Assembly: GCA_003298465.1 (NCBI GenBank)
Contig: QNGA01000001.1
Coordinates: 868,001-932,000 of the forward strand
Direction: 5' to 3'
DNA from: a halophilic archaeon
Lineage (GTDB): Archaea; Halobacteriota; Halobacteria; Halobacteriales; Haladaptataceae
Length of the DNA: 64,000 nt
Made by a program: the position numbers and the translations under genes. The notes beneath the pieces were generated by a model, which saw only the letters and a program-made list of their open reading frames with translations, ran no database searches and had not been told where the DNA came from. Positions 1 to 9,459 of the stretch are shown piece by piece (within the stretch, counting starts at the first letter, position 1; every line of letters starts with the position of its first letter).

Positions 1-117
1 CACGTACCAGCCGGCGATGACCAGCAACGCGAGCGTCAGGACGGCGAGTGGAACGCTCGCGAGCTGTCGGTTCGAGTACCGGGTGTAATCGACCTCCGGC
101 ACTTGCAACTCTACCAT
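1..117 (-). CDS. secF: Protein-export membrane protein SecF, N-terminal fragment
   Basis: This is the first 39 codons of a gene that continues past the left edge of the window. The peptide opens MVELQVPEVDYTRYSNRQLA and then enters a hydrophobic segment, which is the usual N-terminus of haloarchaeal SecF. SecF works with SecD as the accessory complex that aids protein translocation through SecYEG. The ATG at 117 is preceded by a TATA-like box near 144-151, giving a short or absent leader. Only the N-terminus and first membrane segment are visible, so the call rests on resemblance to known haloarchaeal SecF starts. Confidence 0.72.
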   Translation of the reverse strand, partial: MVELQVPEVDYTRYSNRQLASVPLAVLTLALLVIAGWYV

Positions 118-274
118 GGTGATTGGGTCCGGGGTCGTCTCGAATAAGCTTTCTTAATTACTACGGCCACGTCGGTCGTTTCTAGTCGTGGCACGTCGGC
201 CGGTCCGCTCTCCGCCGGTGGCCCGTCGCTCCCGCTCGTCGATTCGGACCGGCGGAAGGACTAAGCCCCGCGAG

Positions 275-559
275 ATGGCGTTTCCGGACGTGTCTCCGCC
301 CCTGCCGCTGACCGCCCCCGGTTTCGGATTCGCGTTCCTGGTCGTCCTCGCGCTGGCGATAGCCGCACCGCTCGTCCTCTACGCGCTCGTCGACTCCGAG
401 ACCGAGCGCGAACGGACCGAGGGCCACGACTGGGAGAGCGCCGAGCGCGTCGCGCGCCGAGACGCACGCGCGAGCGACGCCCGGTCCGGCGACGGTCGGG
501 ACGACGCCGACGACGGCGTCGAGTACGGCTGGAACGGCGGCGACGACCGACGCGGGTAG
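275..559 (+). CDS. Small single-pass membrane protein, unknown function
   Basis: A 94-residue protein with one clear membrane segment (about residues 18-38) followed by a highly charged, Asp/Arg-rich cytoplasmic-type tail. It matches no family I can name. I chose the ATG at 275 because the hydrophobic segment then begins soon after the start. An in-frame GTG at 188 would add 29 Arg-rich residues, and it lies about 30 bases after an A+T-rich box at 151-160, so that longer form cannot be excluded. It sits between divergent secF and a GT87 gene on its own strand. Confidence 0.5.
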   Translation: MAFPDVSPPLPLTAPGFGFAFLVVLALAIAAPLVLYALVDSETERERTEGHDWESAERVARRDARASDARSGDGRDDADDGVEYGWNGGDDRRG

Positions 560-612
560 TTTTCGAACCGCTGACCACTACCGTAAAGTACCCCCGACGC
601 GAGCGCCCGGAC

Positions 613-1866
613 GTGCGACGCGTCGGCCCCCGGTTCGTGCTCGCCAGCGGTCTGGTGCTCGGCGTCGCGATGCTGGCGTACAAGTCCGTCGTGCAGTCCT
701 GGAAGTTCGGCATGGACTTCCAGGTGTACTACTACGCGGCGCGGGCCAGCCTCGCCGGCCAGGGGATGTACGCCGTCTCCCCGCCCGCCCATCCCGCGTA
801 CGGGTACGTCTACCCGCCGGTGACGATTCTCCCGTTCTACCCGTTCGCGCTCGTCGGCGACTGGCTCGTCTCGTTCGCGCTCTTCACCGTCCTCGAACTC
901 GCCGCCGGGGTGGCGCTGGCGCTGCTCGTCGTGCGGTCCGTCGAACGCCGGGGCTACCCCCTGGCACCCGTCGACGTCGCGCTCGTCGCGGGCTACGTCC
1001 TGCTGTCGGTCCACACCGTGCCGTCGCTGTTCTACGGCGAGACGAACCTCCCGCTCGCGCTGGCGCTCGCCCTGGGGTTCGTCGCGCTCGAACGCGGCGA
1101 CGGGGAGACCTCGGGCGTCGCGTTCGGCCTGGCGGCGCTGGTGAAGGTGTTCCCGGCCGGCGTCGGCCTCTGGCTGCTCCGGCGGCGCGCCTGGCGGGCC
1201 GTCGCCGCGGCGGTCGCGACCGGCGGCGGCCTCCTGCTGGTCGGCGTCCCCCTCTTCGGACTCAACGCCCACCGCACGTGGCTCCACGACGCGGTGCTGC
1301 CGCGCCTGCACCGGGAGGCGTTCGCCGGCGGCCTCGCGCCGGCGGCGCCGTACTTCACGCTCCGGCGGCCGCTGTCGGTGCTCCTGCCGGGGCTGGACCC
1401 GACGCTGTTCCCCGTGCTGGCGGCGGCGCTGCTCGCGCCCGTCGTCGCCTACTGCTACCGCGGCCTCGACACGGCGACCGACCGGCTCGTCGGCGTCCAC
1501 GTCACGCTGGTCGCCGTCCTCCTGTTCTTCCCGACGTACTTCGTCTACTTCCCCCTGCTCTACTTCCCACTCGTCCCCCTGTTCTACCTGCTGGAGGGTC
1601 GCGCGGGACGGCTGTTCGTCGCGGGGGCGCTGGTCGCCAGCCTCCCGGCGACGCTGCGGAGCGTCCGGCGAGTCCTCGACGCCCTATCGCCCCCGCCGGG
1701 CGTGCGCTCGGCCGTCCTCGCGGTCGCCGAACCCCTGTTCACCCTCGGGACTCCGCTGCTGTACGGCTGCCTGCTGACGCTCGCGGCCTGCGTCTGCCAC
1801 GCTCGCCGCAGGGCGGCGTCGGGGCGGTCCGCCACTGCTAGCGGCCGGTCGCGGGGACTCGGCTGA
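613..1866 (+). CDS. GT87 family (DUF2029) polytopic membrane glycosyltransferase
   Basis: A 417-residue membrane protein with roughly ten hydrophobic segments. The loop after the first segment holds FGMDFQVYYYAARA and then YVYPPV, which is the typical GT87/DUF2029 pattern with an Asp after the first membrane helix. Family members are polyprenol-phosphate-dependent mannosyltransferases, such as the mycobacterial enzymes. In haloarchaea the acceptor is unknown, with glycolipid or glycoprotein decoration as possibilities. The GTG start at 613 lies 27 bases after a TATA-like box at 582-590, which fits leaderless translation. It is monocistronic, with a convergent tRNA downstream. Confidence 0.82.
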   Translation: MRRVGPRFVLASGLVLGVAMLAYKSVVQSWKFGMDFQVYYYAARASLAGQGMYAVSPPAHPAYGYVYPPVTILPFYPFALVGDWLVSFALFTVLELAAGVALALLVVRSVERRGYPLAPVDVALVAGYVLLSVHTVPSLFYGETNLPLALALALGFVALERGDGETSGVAFGLAALVKVFPAGVGLWLLRRRAWRAVAAAVATGGGLLLVGVPLFGLNAHRTWLHDAVLPRLHREAFAGGLAPAAPYFTLRRPLSVLLPGLDPTLFPVLAAALLAPVVAYCYRGLDTATDRLVGVHVTLVAVLLFFPTYFVYFPLLYFPLVPLFYLLEGRAGRLFVAGALVASLPATLRSVRRVLDALSPPPGVRSAVLAVAEPLFTLGTPLLYGCLLTLAACVCHARRRAASGRSATASGRSRGLG

Positions 1867-2022
1867 CGGAGGATTTCCTCGGGGAGGACGTCCGGCTCGT
1901 CGAAGAAGGAGCCGAAGCAGAACTCCCACGTGGAGTCGGCCAATTTATTCCTCCTGATAGAAATGGTAATTTACCGAACCGTGACGACACTGCCGAAGTA
2001 GGAAACGCGAGAGAATCGGTGA

Positions 2023-2093
2023 TGGGACCGCCGTGATTCGAACACGGGTCCAACGCACCCCATGCGCAGAGGATACCACTACCCCACGGTCCC
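2023..2093 (-). tRNA. tRNA-Pro (anticodon GGG)
   Basis: Read on the minus strand, this 71-nt sequence folds as a tRNA. The acceptor stem GGGACCG pairs with CGGTCCC, with discriminator A. The T arm is CCGTG-TTCGAAT-CACGG. The anticodon loop ATGGGGT puts GGG at positions 34-36 after the invariant T33. The anticodon stem has one mismatch and one G-T pair, and the variable loop is only four nucleotides. No intron is needed. CCA is not encoded. Confidence 0.93.
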
Positions 2094-2187
2094 GCCTTGC
2101 AACTCGAAAAATGCGCGTCCCCCGTTTAAGCGCTTCGTTTCGCGCGCGGAACCGCGGCACGCCGCGGGCCCATCGTCCGTCTCGCCG

Positions 2188-3285
2188 TCACTCTCCGGCG
2201 TCGCGCGGCGCGACGAGGTCCCCCTCGTCCCGCACCGCGAGGCTCGCCACGGGGTCGTTCTCGTACGCCGCGACGCCCTCGAAGCGCCCGAGGACGTAGC
2301 CGTCGTGCTCGCTCTCGACGGTCGCCTGGCGCTCGCCGTGGGGCGTCACCACGTCCGCGACGACCTCCCCCGCCTCGATTACGTCGCCGGCCGCGACGCG
2401 GTGGCGCACGACGCCCGCGGCGTCGACGTGGGGGTGGACCGCGCGCTTGACCGGGAAGTCGACCGGGGCGTCGAGGCTGGTCGGCTCGGGGTCGCCGTCC
2501 AGCATCCCGAGTTCGCACATCGCGTTCCGGAGGCCGGTCACGCCGAGGGCGCGGGCGTCCTCCTCGACGACGCTGTGGCTCCCGAGTTCGACCGTGAACG
2601 CCGGGACGCCGGCGTTGTTCAGCGCCGCGCCGGCGGTCGAGCGCTGGAGGTTCCGCTCGGTGTACTCCTCGGCGGCGTACTCGTTGACGACCGGGAAGTC
2701 GAACGCGTCCGCGAGCCGGTCCAGCTCGTCGGCGAGGTCCCGGGCCTCGTCCTCGTCGCGTTCCGCGCGCCGTTCGTCGCCGTCCGCCGTTCCCGACGTC
2801 TCCCCGTAGAGCACGCGGTCGCGGATGACGAACGGCACGGAGCCGACCTGCGCGGTGTGGAGGTCGATCAGCGCGTCCGCGGAGTCGGCGAACGCCTCGA
2901 AGATGCGCTCGTCGATCAGTTCCTGCACGCGCGGCGGGCGGGAGCCGTCGGCGTCCGGGTCCGGGAAGTAGCGGTTCGGGTCGTCGCCGTGGTAGTAGGA
3001 GGTCCGGGCGTTCCGCCGGAGGCCCGCCGGGTTGAGGTTCGGCAGGCAGACGACGGTCCCGCGGAGGCGCTCCGCGAGGTCCTCGTCCACCGCGTCCTGT
3101 GCGGTCGCCATCGCGGTCACCTCGTCGCCGTGAATCGCGGCCGTGACCCACAGCGTCGGGCCGTCGTCCTCGCCCTCCGCGACGAGGACGGGGAGTCGTT
3201 CGGGCGTTCCGGTGGGGAGGTCCGTCGCGTCGAGCCACCCGGTGGCGAGTTCGCCGGGCGCGGATTCGGCGGTGCCGACTTGCAT
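2188..3285 (-). CDS. Succinylglutamate desuccinylase/aspartoacylase family zinc carboxypeptidase
   Basis: A 365-residue member of the AstE/AspA (M14-like) family. The zinc site is visible as His52-Gly-Asp-Glu55 together with His143 in DLHT. A likely catalytic Glu233 lies in VELGS, and Asn/Arg substrate-binding residues are at NPAGLRRN and NRYFP. The C-terminal 100 residues resemble the biotinyl-like beta domain common in this family. It would hydrolyse an N-acyl amino acid or a similar amide, but the substrate cannot be read from the sequence. The ATG at 3285 is about 28 bases after a T-rich TATA-like box, suggesting a leaderless transcript separate from cbf5. Confidence 0.85.
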   Translation of the reverse strand: MQVGTAESAPGELATGWLDATDLPTGTPERLPVLVAEGEDDGPTLWVTAAIHGDEVTAMATAQDAVDEDLAERLRGTVVCLPNLNPAGLRRNARTSYYHGDDPNRYFPDPDADGSRPPRVQELIDERIFEAFADSADALIDLHTAQVGSVPFVIRDRVLYGETSGTADGDERRAERDEDEARDLADELDRLADAFDFPVVNEYAAEEYTERNLQRSTAGAALNNAGVPAFTVELGSHSVVEEDARALGVTGLRNAMCELGMLDGDPEPTSLDAPVDFPVKRAVHPHVDAAGVVRHRVAAGDVIEAGEVVADVVTPHGERQATVESEHDGYVLGRFEGVAAYENDPVASLAVRDEGDLVAPRDAGE

Positions 3286-3336
3286 ACGCGGAGGTGTTCC
3301 GGGGGTGGCAAAAAAGCGCGCGAACCGGCAGTCGAG

Positions 3337-4212
3337 TCAGACCAGCACGCGCTCCAGTTCGACGACCCGGCCGCGCTCGGCGTCGGGGTCGCCGACCATC
3401 CGGCCGAGACAGACCACCGCGTCGTCGGGCGTGTAGCAGGCGACGAGTCCGTCGTCCGAGGCGGCGGCGTCGGCGTCGATGACGCCCGGCGCGTACACCT
3501 GCGCGCCGTTCGCGATCTCCTCGGCGGCGCTGTACGCCACGGTCACCCGGGGAAGGTGGTCCAGCGAGCGCTCGGCCGGGCTGACGACCTCGCGCAACCA
3601 ATCGTCGTCGTCGTTTTCGCGCCATCTGGCGAGCGCGTCCGAGAGGTCGTGCAGCGTCACGAGGTCGGTGTCGTCGAAGGGGTCGGTCGCCGTCCGCCGC
3701 AGGTGGCCCATGTGCGCGCCCGTCCCGAGCGCCAGCCCCAGGTCGTGACAGAGCTTCCGGACGTAGGTGCCGCTCTCGCAGCGAATCCGCAACAGCGCCT
3801 GCCGTCCTTCCACTTCGAGCACGTCGAGGGAGTGAATCTCCCGGACGCGCAACCGGCGGACGACCGCGCTCTTCCGGGGCGGCTTCTGGTAGATCGGCCC
3901 CTCGAACTCGGCGGCGACGGCCTCGACGTCGGCGGGCGGGTCGCCGTGCAGTTCCAGCACGGCGACGTACTCCTTCGTTCCCTCGAGGAACACCTGCGAG
4001 AGCCGGGTCGCAGCGCCGGTGAGCACGGGGAGACACCCCGTCACCTTGGGGTCGAGCGTTCCGGCGTGGGCGGCCTGCTCGACGTCGCAGAGGTCCCGGA
4101 CCCAGGCCGCGACCTGGTGGGCGGAGGGTCCCGGCGGCTTGTCGAGGTTGACCACGCCGAACTCGAGGAGGTTACGGGGGTCGCGCTCGTCCGGTGGGCC
4201 ACGGAGATTCAT
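3337..4212 (-). CDS. truB: tRNA/rRNA pseudouridine synthase Cbf5 (TruB family)
   Basis: A 291-residue archaeal Cbf5. The catalytic motif HAGTLDP places the nucleophile at Asp54. A PUA domain occupies about residues 215-291. Cbf5 is the catalytic subunit of H/ACA ribonucleoproteins, guiding rRNA pseudouridylation, and can act alone on tRNA U55. It starts 3 bases after the cytidylate kinase stop and belongs to the DUF106-cmk-cbf5 group conserved in haloarchaea, often near secY/adk. Confidence 0.95.
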   Translation of the reverse strand: MNLRGPPDERDPRNLLEFGVVNLDKPPGPSAHQVAAWVRDLCDVEQAAHAGTLDPKVTGCLPVLTGAATRLSQVFLEGTKEYVAVLELHGDPPADVEAVAAEFEGPIYQKPPRKSAVVRRLRVREIHSLDVLEVEGRQALLRIRCESGTYVRKLCHDLGLALGTGAHMGHLRRTATDPFDDTDLVTLHDLSDALARWRENDDDDWLREVVSPAERSLDHLPRVTVAYSAAEEIANGAQVYAPGVIDADAAASDDGLVACYTPDDAVVCLGRMVGDPDAERGRVVELERVLV

Positions 4213-4215
4213 CGG

Positions 4216-4791
4216 TCAGAAGTCGTAGTCCATCTCGACGGGATACTTCCCCTCGTCGGCCGCCGGGTCGTAGTCCTCGACGGCGGTTTCGAGCATGTCC
4301 GCCACGGAGTCGGCGTCCCAGCGGGCGGTGTTGATGGACAGGTCGTAGATGGTGAGGTCCGTGATGTCGATGCCGTAGTACTGCTGGTAGCGGTCCGCCT
4401 CGCTGCCCTCGCGGGCGGCGGTCTCCTCGCGGGCCTTCTGGACCGGCTTGTCCTCCCGGTTGCCGATGCGCTCGGCCCGGACGGCGAGCGGCGCGTCGAG
4501 CCAGACCCGGAAGTCGGCGTGGTCGCCGGCCAGCCAGCCCGCCAGCCGCGATTCGAGGACGACGTCGTCGCGGTTCGCGGCGATGTCGCGCAGTCGCCGG
4601 TCGAGGTCGCGGTCTATCTGGTCGTCCTGCTCGGCAAGCTTGTTGAACTCCAGCGTGGTGTAGCCTCGCTCGTCGGCGAGTTCGCGGAAGATATCCCCAC
4701 CGCTGATGTGTTCGAGATCGAGCGCCGCAGAGAGTTCGGAGGCCGTCGTGCTCTTTCCGACACCCGGCGGTCCGGAGACGGTGATCAACAT
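4216..4791 (-). CDS. cmk: Cytidylate kinase (archaeal type)
   Basis: A 191-residue P-loop kinase that phosphorylates CMP/dCMP with ATP. The Walker A motif GPPGVGKST is at residues 7-15, and the GGDIF segment and lid arginines (RLAGWLAG) follow. Length and motifs match the AAA-type archaeal Cmk rather than bacterial Cmk. It lies 36 bases downstream of the DUF106 gene and 3 bases upstream of cbf5, so it is probably co-transcribed with cbf5. An A/T-rich stretch before the ATG could also act as its own promoter. Confidence 0.93.
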   Translation of the reverse strand: MLITVSGPPGVGKSTTASELSAALDLEHISGGDIFRELADERGYTTLEFNKLAEQDDQIDRDLDRRLRDIAANRDDVVLESRLAGWLAGDHADFRVWLDAPLAVRAERIGNREDKPVQKAREETAAREGSEADRYQQYYGIDITDLTIYDLSINTARWDADSVADMLETAVEDYDPAADEGKYPVEMDYDF

Positions 4792-4827
4792 ATCCGCACT
4801 GCGAGCAGGGGAGACAAAGAGGTTTTG

Positions 4828-5739
4828 TTACGTCGGCGTCGTCTGGATGTTCAGCGACTTCCGGATGAGCTGGGTGAAGCCCATCGAGCAGAGGAAGTAC
4901 CAGACGATCCAGGCCTGCATCGGGCCGATGACGCCGTCCGTCCAGTCCACGTCACCGACGAGCGGCATGACGAGCCCCGGCGGCGTCACGGCTGCGCTCG
5001 CGGAGCTGATGCGCCAGTACATCCAGAGGAACACGGGGATGGTGAGGAACATCGTCCACACCATCGGCCGGAACTGCTCTTTCATCATCCCGGCCTGGTC
5101 GCCCATGGCGTCCATCTGCTCCTCGCGGATGCGCTCCATCTCCTCGTCGTCGCCGCGCTCTTTCGCCTCCTTGCGCTTCTCCTGTATCTCTTTCATCCGC
5201 TCCTGGTACTCGCCCATCTTCTCCATGTCCATCAGGTTGTCCTGCAGGAGCGTCGAGTACAGCCCCGTCAGCATGGCGAGAATCATGATGACGACGTAGA
5301 ACGGCAACACGCTCTCGACGGGACCCAGCGCGACGTTGAGGGCGCTCCCGATGGTGTTCTTGATGGGACCGACGGAGTAGCCGGCGAACAGGCCGAGGCT
5401 GGCCACCGCCGCTATCTTGTCCCACTTCGACCACGAGCTCCCCTCGTCGTCGACGTCGGCGTCGTCGGTGCTCGTCGTCGCCGATACGGTGGCGTCCCCG
5501 TCTTCGAGCGCTCGCTCGACCGCGTCGGGGTTCGAGAGTTCGAACCCTTCGTCGCCGTCCACGAGGATGCCCTTCTCGATGAGGCGACCCCACTGGCCGC
5601 TCGTGATGTCGTCGCTCACGTCGCCCCACTGGACCTCGCGAGTGCCCTCGTCGGTGCGTTCGTACACCGTCGAGATAGCGTCCGCCATCGCCCCGTCCTC
5701 GGCGATGAGCGATTCTACCTTCTTCGCTGTCCGTGCCAT
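4828..5739 (-). CDS. DUF106 / EMC3-TMCO1-like membrane protein insertase
   Basis: A 303-residue protein with an N-terminal soluble domain of about 80 residues. Membrane segments follow near 110-130 and 143-162, then a long charged coiled coil (about 165-215, rich in MKEIQEKRKEAKER) and two more membrane segments near 222-240 and 275-290. This is the archaeal YidC-like (Ylp1) arrangement related to eukaryotic EMC3/TMCO1, which helps insert membrane proteins. It is the first gene of the DUF106-cmk-cbf5 set. The N-terminal domain is longer than in minimal DUF106 proteins and looks helix-turn-helix-like. Confidence 0.88.
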   Translation of the reverse strand: MARTAKKVESLIAEDGAMADAISTVYERTDEGTREVQWGDVSDDITSGQWGRLIEKGILVDGDEGFELSNPDAVERALEDGDATVSATTSTDDADVDDEGSSWSKWDKIAAVASLGLFAGYSVGPIKNTIGSALNVALGPVESVLPFYVVIMILAMLTGLYSTLLQDNLMDMEKMGEYQERMKEIQEKRKEAKERGDDEEMERIREEQMDAMGDQAGMMKEQFRPMVWTMFLTIPVFLWMYWRISSASAAVTPPGLVMPLVGDVDWTDGVIGPMQAWIVWYFLCSMGFTQLIRKSLNIQTTPT

Positions 5740-5843
5740 TGCCGGAGGATTGGGATTCGCCGTTAATCAACCTTCTCTCTCGATGCGGCGCTGGCACCGA
5801 GCGCATCGAAGAGTCTTTGCCCGCTCCATCCCTCGCCGCGGAC

Positions 5844-6587
5844 ATGGGTGACCTTCCGGCGCGCGAGGACCTGCCGCGGTACGTCGCGCCGCTGCCGGCG
5901 TGGCTGGAGGACTTCGGCCTCCGGGCGGCCTGGCTCATCGTCGCCGTCAACCTCCTCGGAACGGCCTTCGGTTTCTGGTACTACGGGTTCCACCCGCTGC
6001 CGGCGTCGGACCCGCTGATAACGTGGCAGTTCGCCGGCGAGCCCGCCGTGATGTGGCCGCTCGTCCCCGACAGCCCCGTGGCGACGCTGTTCATCGCGCT
6101 CTCGCTGGGGCTGTGGAAGCTCGGCCGCAACCAGGAGTGGGTGAACGCGCTGGCGTTCTTCGGCTGCATCAAGCTCGGCGCGTGGACGCCGTTCGTCCTC
6201 GCGGCCTTCTTCCCCGGGTTCATCGGCGTCGGCTGGCCGATGTACGCCTTCCTCTTCTGCAGCCACCTCGCCATGGTCGCAGAGGCGTTTCTCATCCACC
6301 GTTACAGCGACTTCCCAGTGTGGGCCGTCTTCGTCGCGGTCGTCTGGTACGGGTTCAACGACCTCGTGGACTACTTCGTCCCGCTCGTCGGCACGCCCCA
6401 CCACACCACGCTGCCGGGCCAGCGCCTCGTCGAGGCCAGCGACGTCGTCGGGTTCAGCCACCCCTCGCCGACCCACGAGATAGCGGCGGCCGGCGCGGTC
6501 GTGCTGACGCTCGCCGCGACGTTCCTGGCGCTGTCGACGCGGGTGAAGAAGCTGGAAGCCGACGCCCGACCGTCGTCCGGCAGGTGA
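5844..6587 (+). CDS. DUF1405 family polytopic membrane protein
   Basis: A 247-residue membrane protein with about six to seven hydrophobic helices. Conserved stretches include GFWYYG near the end of helix 1 and VWYGFNDLVDY, matching the DUF1405 family of unknown function. An in-frame ATG at 5733 would overlap the divergent DUF106 start and add a non-conserved 37 residues, so I chose the ATG at 5844. It is transcribed away from DUF106, with the upstream region shared. Confidence 0.8.
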   Translation: MGDLPAREDLPRYVAPLPAWLEDFGLRAAWLIVAVNLLGTAFGFWYYGFHPLPASDPLITWQFAGEPAVMWPLVPDSPVATLFIALSLGLWKLGRNQEWVNALAFFGCIKLGAWTPFVLAAFFPGFIGVGWPMYAFLFCSHLAMVAEAFLIHRYSDFPVWAVFVAVVWYGFNDLVDYFVPLVGTPHHTTLPGQRLVEASDVVGFSHPSPTHEIAAAGAVVLTLAATFLALSTRVKKLEADARPSSGR

Positions 6588-6611
6588 TTCCCGACTCGCG
6601 CCGGTCGCCGG

Positions 6612-7508
<897 letters not shown>

Positions 7509-7655
7509 GCGAGACGGTTCTCGAGACGCGCTGTTAAACCTCTCGTCGCCGGCCCGACGCACTGGGGTCGCGTTGCCGTTCCCCGGTCCGACCCCCCGGC
7601 CCAGCCCCGTGCGGCCACAACGAGCTATACGGATGCCAGCGTACTCCACCTGGCC

Positions 7656-7865
7656 ATGACGGCAGTAAAAATCATCAAGGTGCTAGGTACGTCCGAGGAG
7701 TCCTGGGAAGCTGCGGCCCACGAGGCGGTCGAGGAGGCGAGCCAGACCATCGACGACATCCACGGTATCGAGGTCGAGGACTGGACCGCGAACGTCGAGG
7801 ACGGTCAGGTGACGGAGTACAAGACGACGGTCGAAGTGGCGTTCCCGGTCCACCACGGGGAGTGA
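7656..7865 (+). CDS. Dodecin flavin-binding protein
   Basis: A 69-residue dodecin (MTAVKIIKVLGTSEESWEAA). The single Trp38 region, EDWTANVEDG, gives the isoalloxazine-stacking Trp typical of the family. Dodecins assemble as hollow 12-mers that store or buffer flavins. In Halobacterium they bind riboflavin and lumichrome. The ATG at 7656 lies about 29 bases after a CTATAC box, so the transcript is probably leaderless. The gene is divergent from the CARF-like regulator and convergent with the GNAT gene. Confidence 0.95.
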   Translation: MTAVKIIKVLGTSEESWEAAAHEAVEEASQTIDDIHGIEVEDWTANVEDGQVTEYKTTVEVAFPVHHGE

Positions 7866-7889
7866 CGACCGGACGGCGGTGCGGTTCCT

Positions 7890-8621
7890 TCAGAGTTCGA
7901 CGGCCATCATCACTTCGTCGACGTACTCGCCGTCGATCTTGTAGTGGTTCTCCCGGACGGCTTCCGTCTCCCAGCCGTGGTCCGAGAGGAACTCGATGGC
8001 GCGCTCGTTCGTCGAGGGCGCGCTCTGGTACACCTTCTCGTAGCCGTTCGAGGCGGCCCACTCCAGACCGCGTTCGAGCAGGTGGCTCCCGATGCCGTTG
8101 CCCTGGTACTCGTCGAGCACGCCCACGGTGAGTTCGGCGGTGTGACTGAGCTTGTCGAGTTCGGGCGCGTGGAGGTGCACCCACCCGACCACGTCGTCGC
8201 CGACCATCGCGACGAAGAACATCCGGGACTCGAGTTCGTTGTGCCGCAACAACGCCTCCTGGTGGTCGATCTCGTCGGCGACGCTCTCGGCGACGATGTA
8301 GCGTCTCTGCTCGGCGACCTGCCGGATGGCGCCGACGATACCCGTGAGGTCCTCCTGGCGGGCGGGCCGGATGGTGAACTCCACGTCGTCCGTCTCGTAC
8401 TCCTCCTCGGCACCGGTCTCCAGCGCGACCGTCAGGACGCCGTCGTCCTCCGCGAGGTAGCCGTCCCGACGGAGGATGGCGACGTGATGGCGGAACCCGC
8501 CGGGGTCGACGCGCAGCGTATCCCGCACGTCCTCGGCGTCGACGGCCCCGTGGCGTTCGACGTACTCGTAGATTCGGCGGCGGTCGTCGTGGCCGAACTC
8601 TAGTTTCTCGGAGAACTCCAT
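7890..8621 (-). CDS. Winged-helix plus GNAT acetyltransferase fusion
   Basis: A 243-residue two-domain protein. Residues 1-68 form a predicted winged helix (RRRIYEYVERHGAVDAEDV, then GGFRHHVAILRRDGYL). Residues 80-240 form a GNAT acetyltransferase with an acetyl-CoA loop around EYQGNGIGSHLL (the Q/R-x-x-G-x-G/A pattern) and the C-terminal NERAIEFLSDHGW segment. The natural substrate is unknown. The HTH suggests either self-regulation or promoter-directed protein acetylation, but neither is shown. It is convergent with dodecin. Confidence 0.82.
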   Translation of the reverse strand: MEFSEKLEFGHDDRRRIYEYVERHGAVDAEDVRDTLRVDPGGFRHHVAILRRDGYLAEDDGVLTVALETGAEEEYETDDVEFTIRPARQEDLTGIVGAIRQVAEQRRYIVAESVADEIDHQEALLRHNELESRMFFVAMVGDDVVGWVHLHAPELDKLSHTAELTVGVLDEYQGNGIGSHLLERGLEWAASNGYEKVYQSAPSTNERAIEFLSDHGWETEAVRENHYKIDGEYVDEVMMAVEL

Positions 8622-8801
8622 GCATCCTGTTACCAGGCCACAGTACTTATCGTTAACGCCGGGGAGCGCTCGAAGGAGTCCGGGCGTTCGAACGGAGGCG
8701 TCCGGCCGGCCGACCTTCGGCCGGCGACGGCGTGGCCGCCGAGGTGTCGGACGAGAAATATAACATAGTTTTTATGGATGGTGTTCGTGACATTCCATCG
8801 C

Positions 8802-9236
8802 ATGCGCGACGAGAACGACGCACCTGAAGACGATGCGAAGACGGCGCTCGCCTCCGTCTTCTCGGAGTTCGGTGGCGAGTCGCTCCGCGACGTCTGGCTG
8901 TTCGACCAGTCGGCGTTCGAAGCCCTGTACATCCGCGAGGACGTGGCCGAGAAACTCGAAACGGTGGAGGTCGCCCGGTTCGTCGACAACGAACGGTACG
9001 GGTTCGTCACTCGCGACACGTACGACCAGCTGTACTACGCGTCCTACCAGTACACGGCCCGAGGGTTCGACGACTTCGAGCAGTTCCGAACGTTCTTCGG
9101 GGAGAACGGCTACCGTCTCGGCGTGTTCGCCAGCTTCGACCAGCGAGACGGCGGCTACGAGTTCGCCGCGCTCAACGAACGCGTGGAGGAAACGGCGGCG
9201 AGATACGAGTTCGCGTCGGTGACCCCGAGCGAGTGA
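8802..9236 (+). CDS. Haloarchaeal conserved hypothetical protein
   Basis: A 144-residue acidic soluble protein, MRDENDAPEDDAKTALASVF, rich in aromatic residues in its middle (YGFVTRDTYDQLYYASYQY). I do not recognise a characterised domain; the look is of a small haloarchaea-restricted sensor or DUF. An upstream in-frame ATG at 8778 exists. However, a TATA-like TTTTTATGG at 8769-8777 overlaps that ATG and sits about 27-30 bases before 8802, so the leaderless start at 8802 is preferred. Confidence 0.65.
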   Translation: MRDENDAPEDDAKTALASVFSEFGGESLRDVWLFDQSAFEALYIREDVAEKLETVEVARFVDNERYGFVTRDTYDQLYYASYQYTARGFDDFEQFRTFFGENGYRLGVFASFDQRDGGYEFAALNERVEETAARYEFASVTPSE

Positions 9237-9385
9237 ACGCGGCGGACCCTTCCGTGTCGGAACCACGGTCACGACGCTCGCCCGAGCGCGTCGGACGGTC
9301 GTCGAGACGACAGTACGGCTATCTCCCGGGCGGACCCTCTCTATCGCTATATAGCACAAATACTACACAATGCGCGAACCGAGAC

Positions 9386-9424
9386 GTACGTTCGGACGGT
9401 AGACGCTACGTACACCTATTATAA
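9386..9424 (+). promoter_or_regulatory. pst operon promoter with inverted repeat beside TATA box
   Basis: An inverted repeat GTACGT (9386-9391) / ACGTAC (9408-9413), separated by 16 bases, lies just upstream of a TATA box CTATTATA at 9416-9423. The predicted start of transcription is near 9447, leaving a leader of about 13 nt before pstS. The repeat is well placed for a regulator of the phosphate operon. Its role is inferred only. Confidence 0.4.
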
Positions 9425-9459
9425 GGGGTTTTCAACTGATACTGCGCAGTCCAGCCTGG

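Noticed and set aside
1584..1943. Minus-strand frame starting TTG with AGGAGG upstream, just past tRNA-Pro
   Set aside because: The ribosome-binding-site-like sequence is striking, but most of the frame runs antisense to the GT87 gene and lacks any domain. Its first 25 residues could be a gene remnant.
2062..5766. Very long plus-strand reading frame (about 1,230 residues) opposite the aspartoacylase-cbf5-cmk-DUF106 genes
   Set aside because: It lies on the opposite strand of four genes with clear domains. It is a by-product of high G+C third positions, with no recognisable domain.
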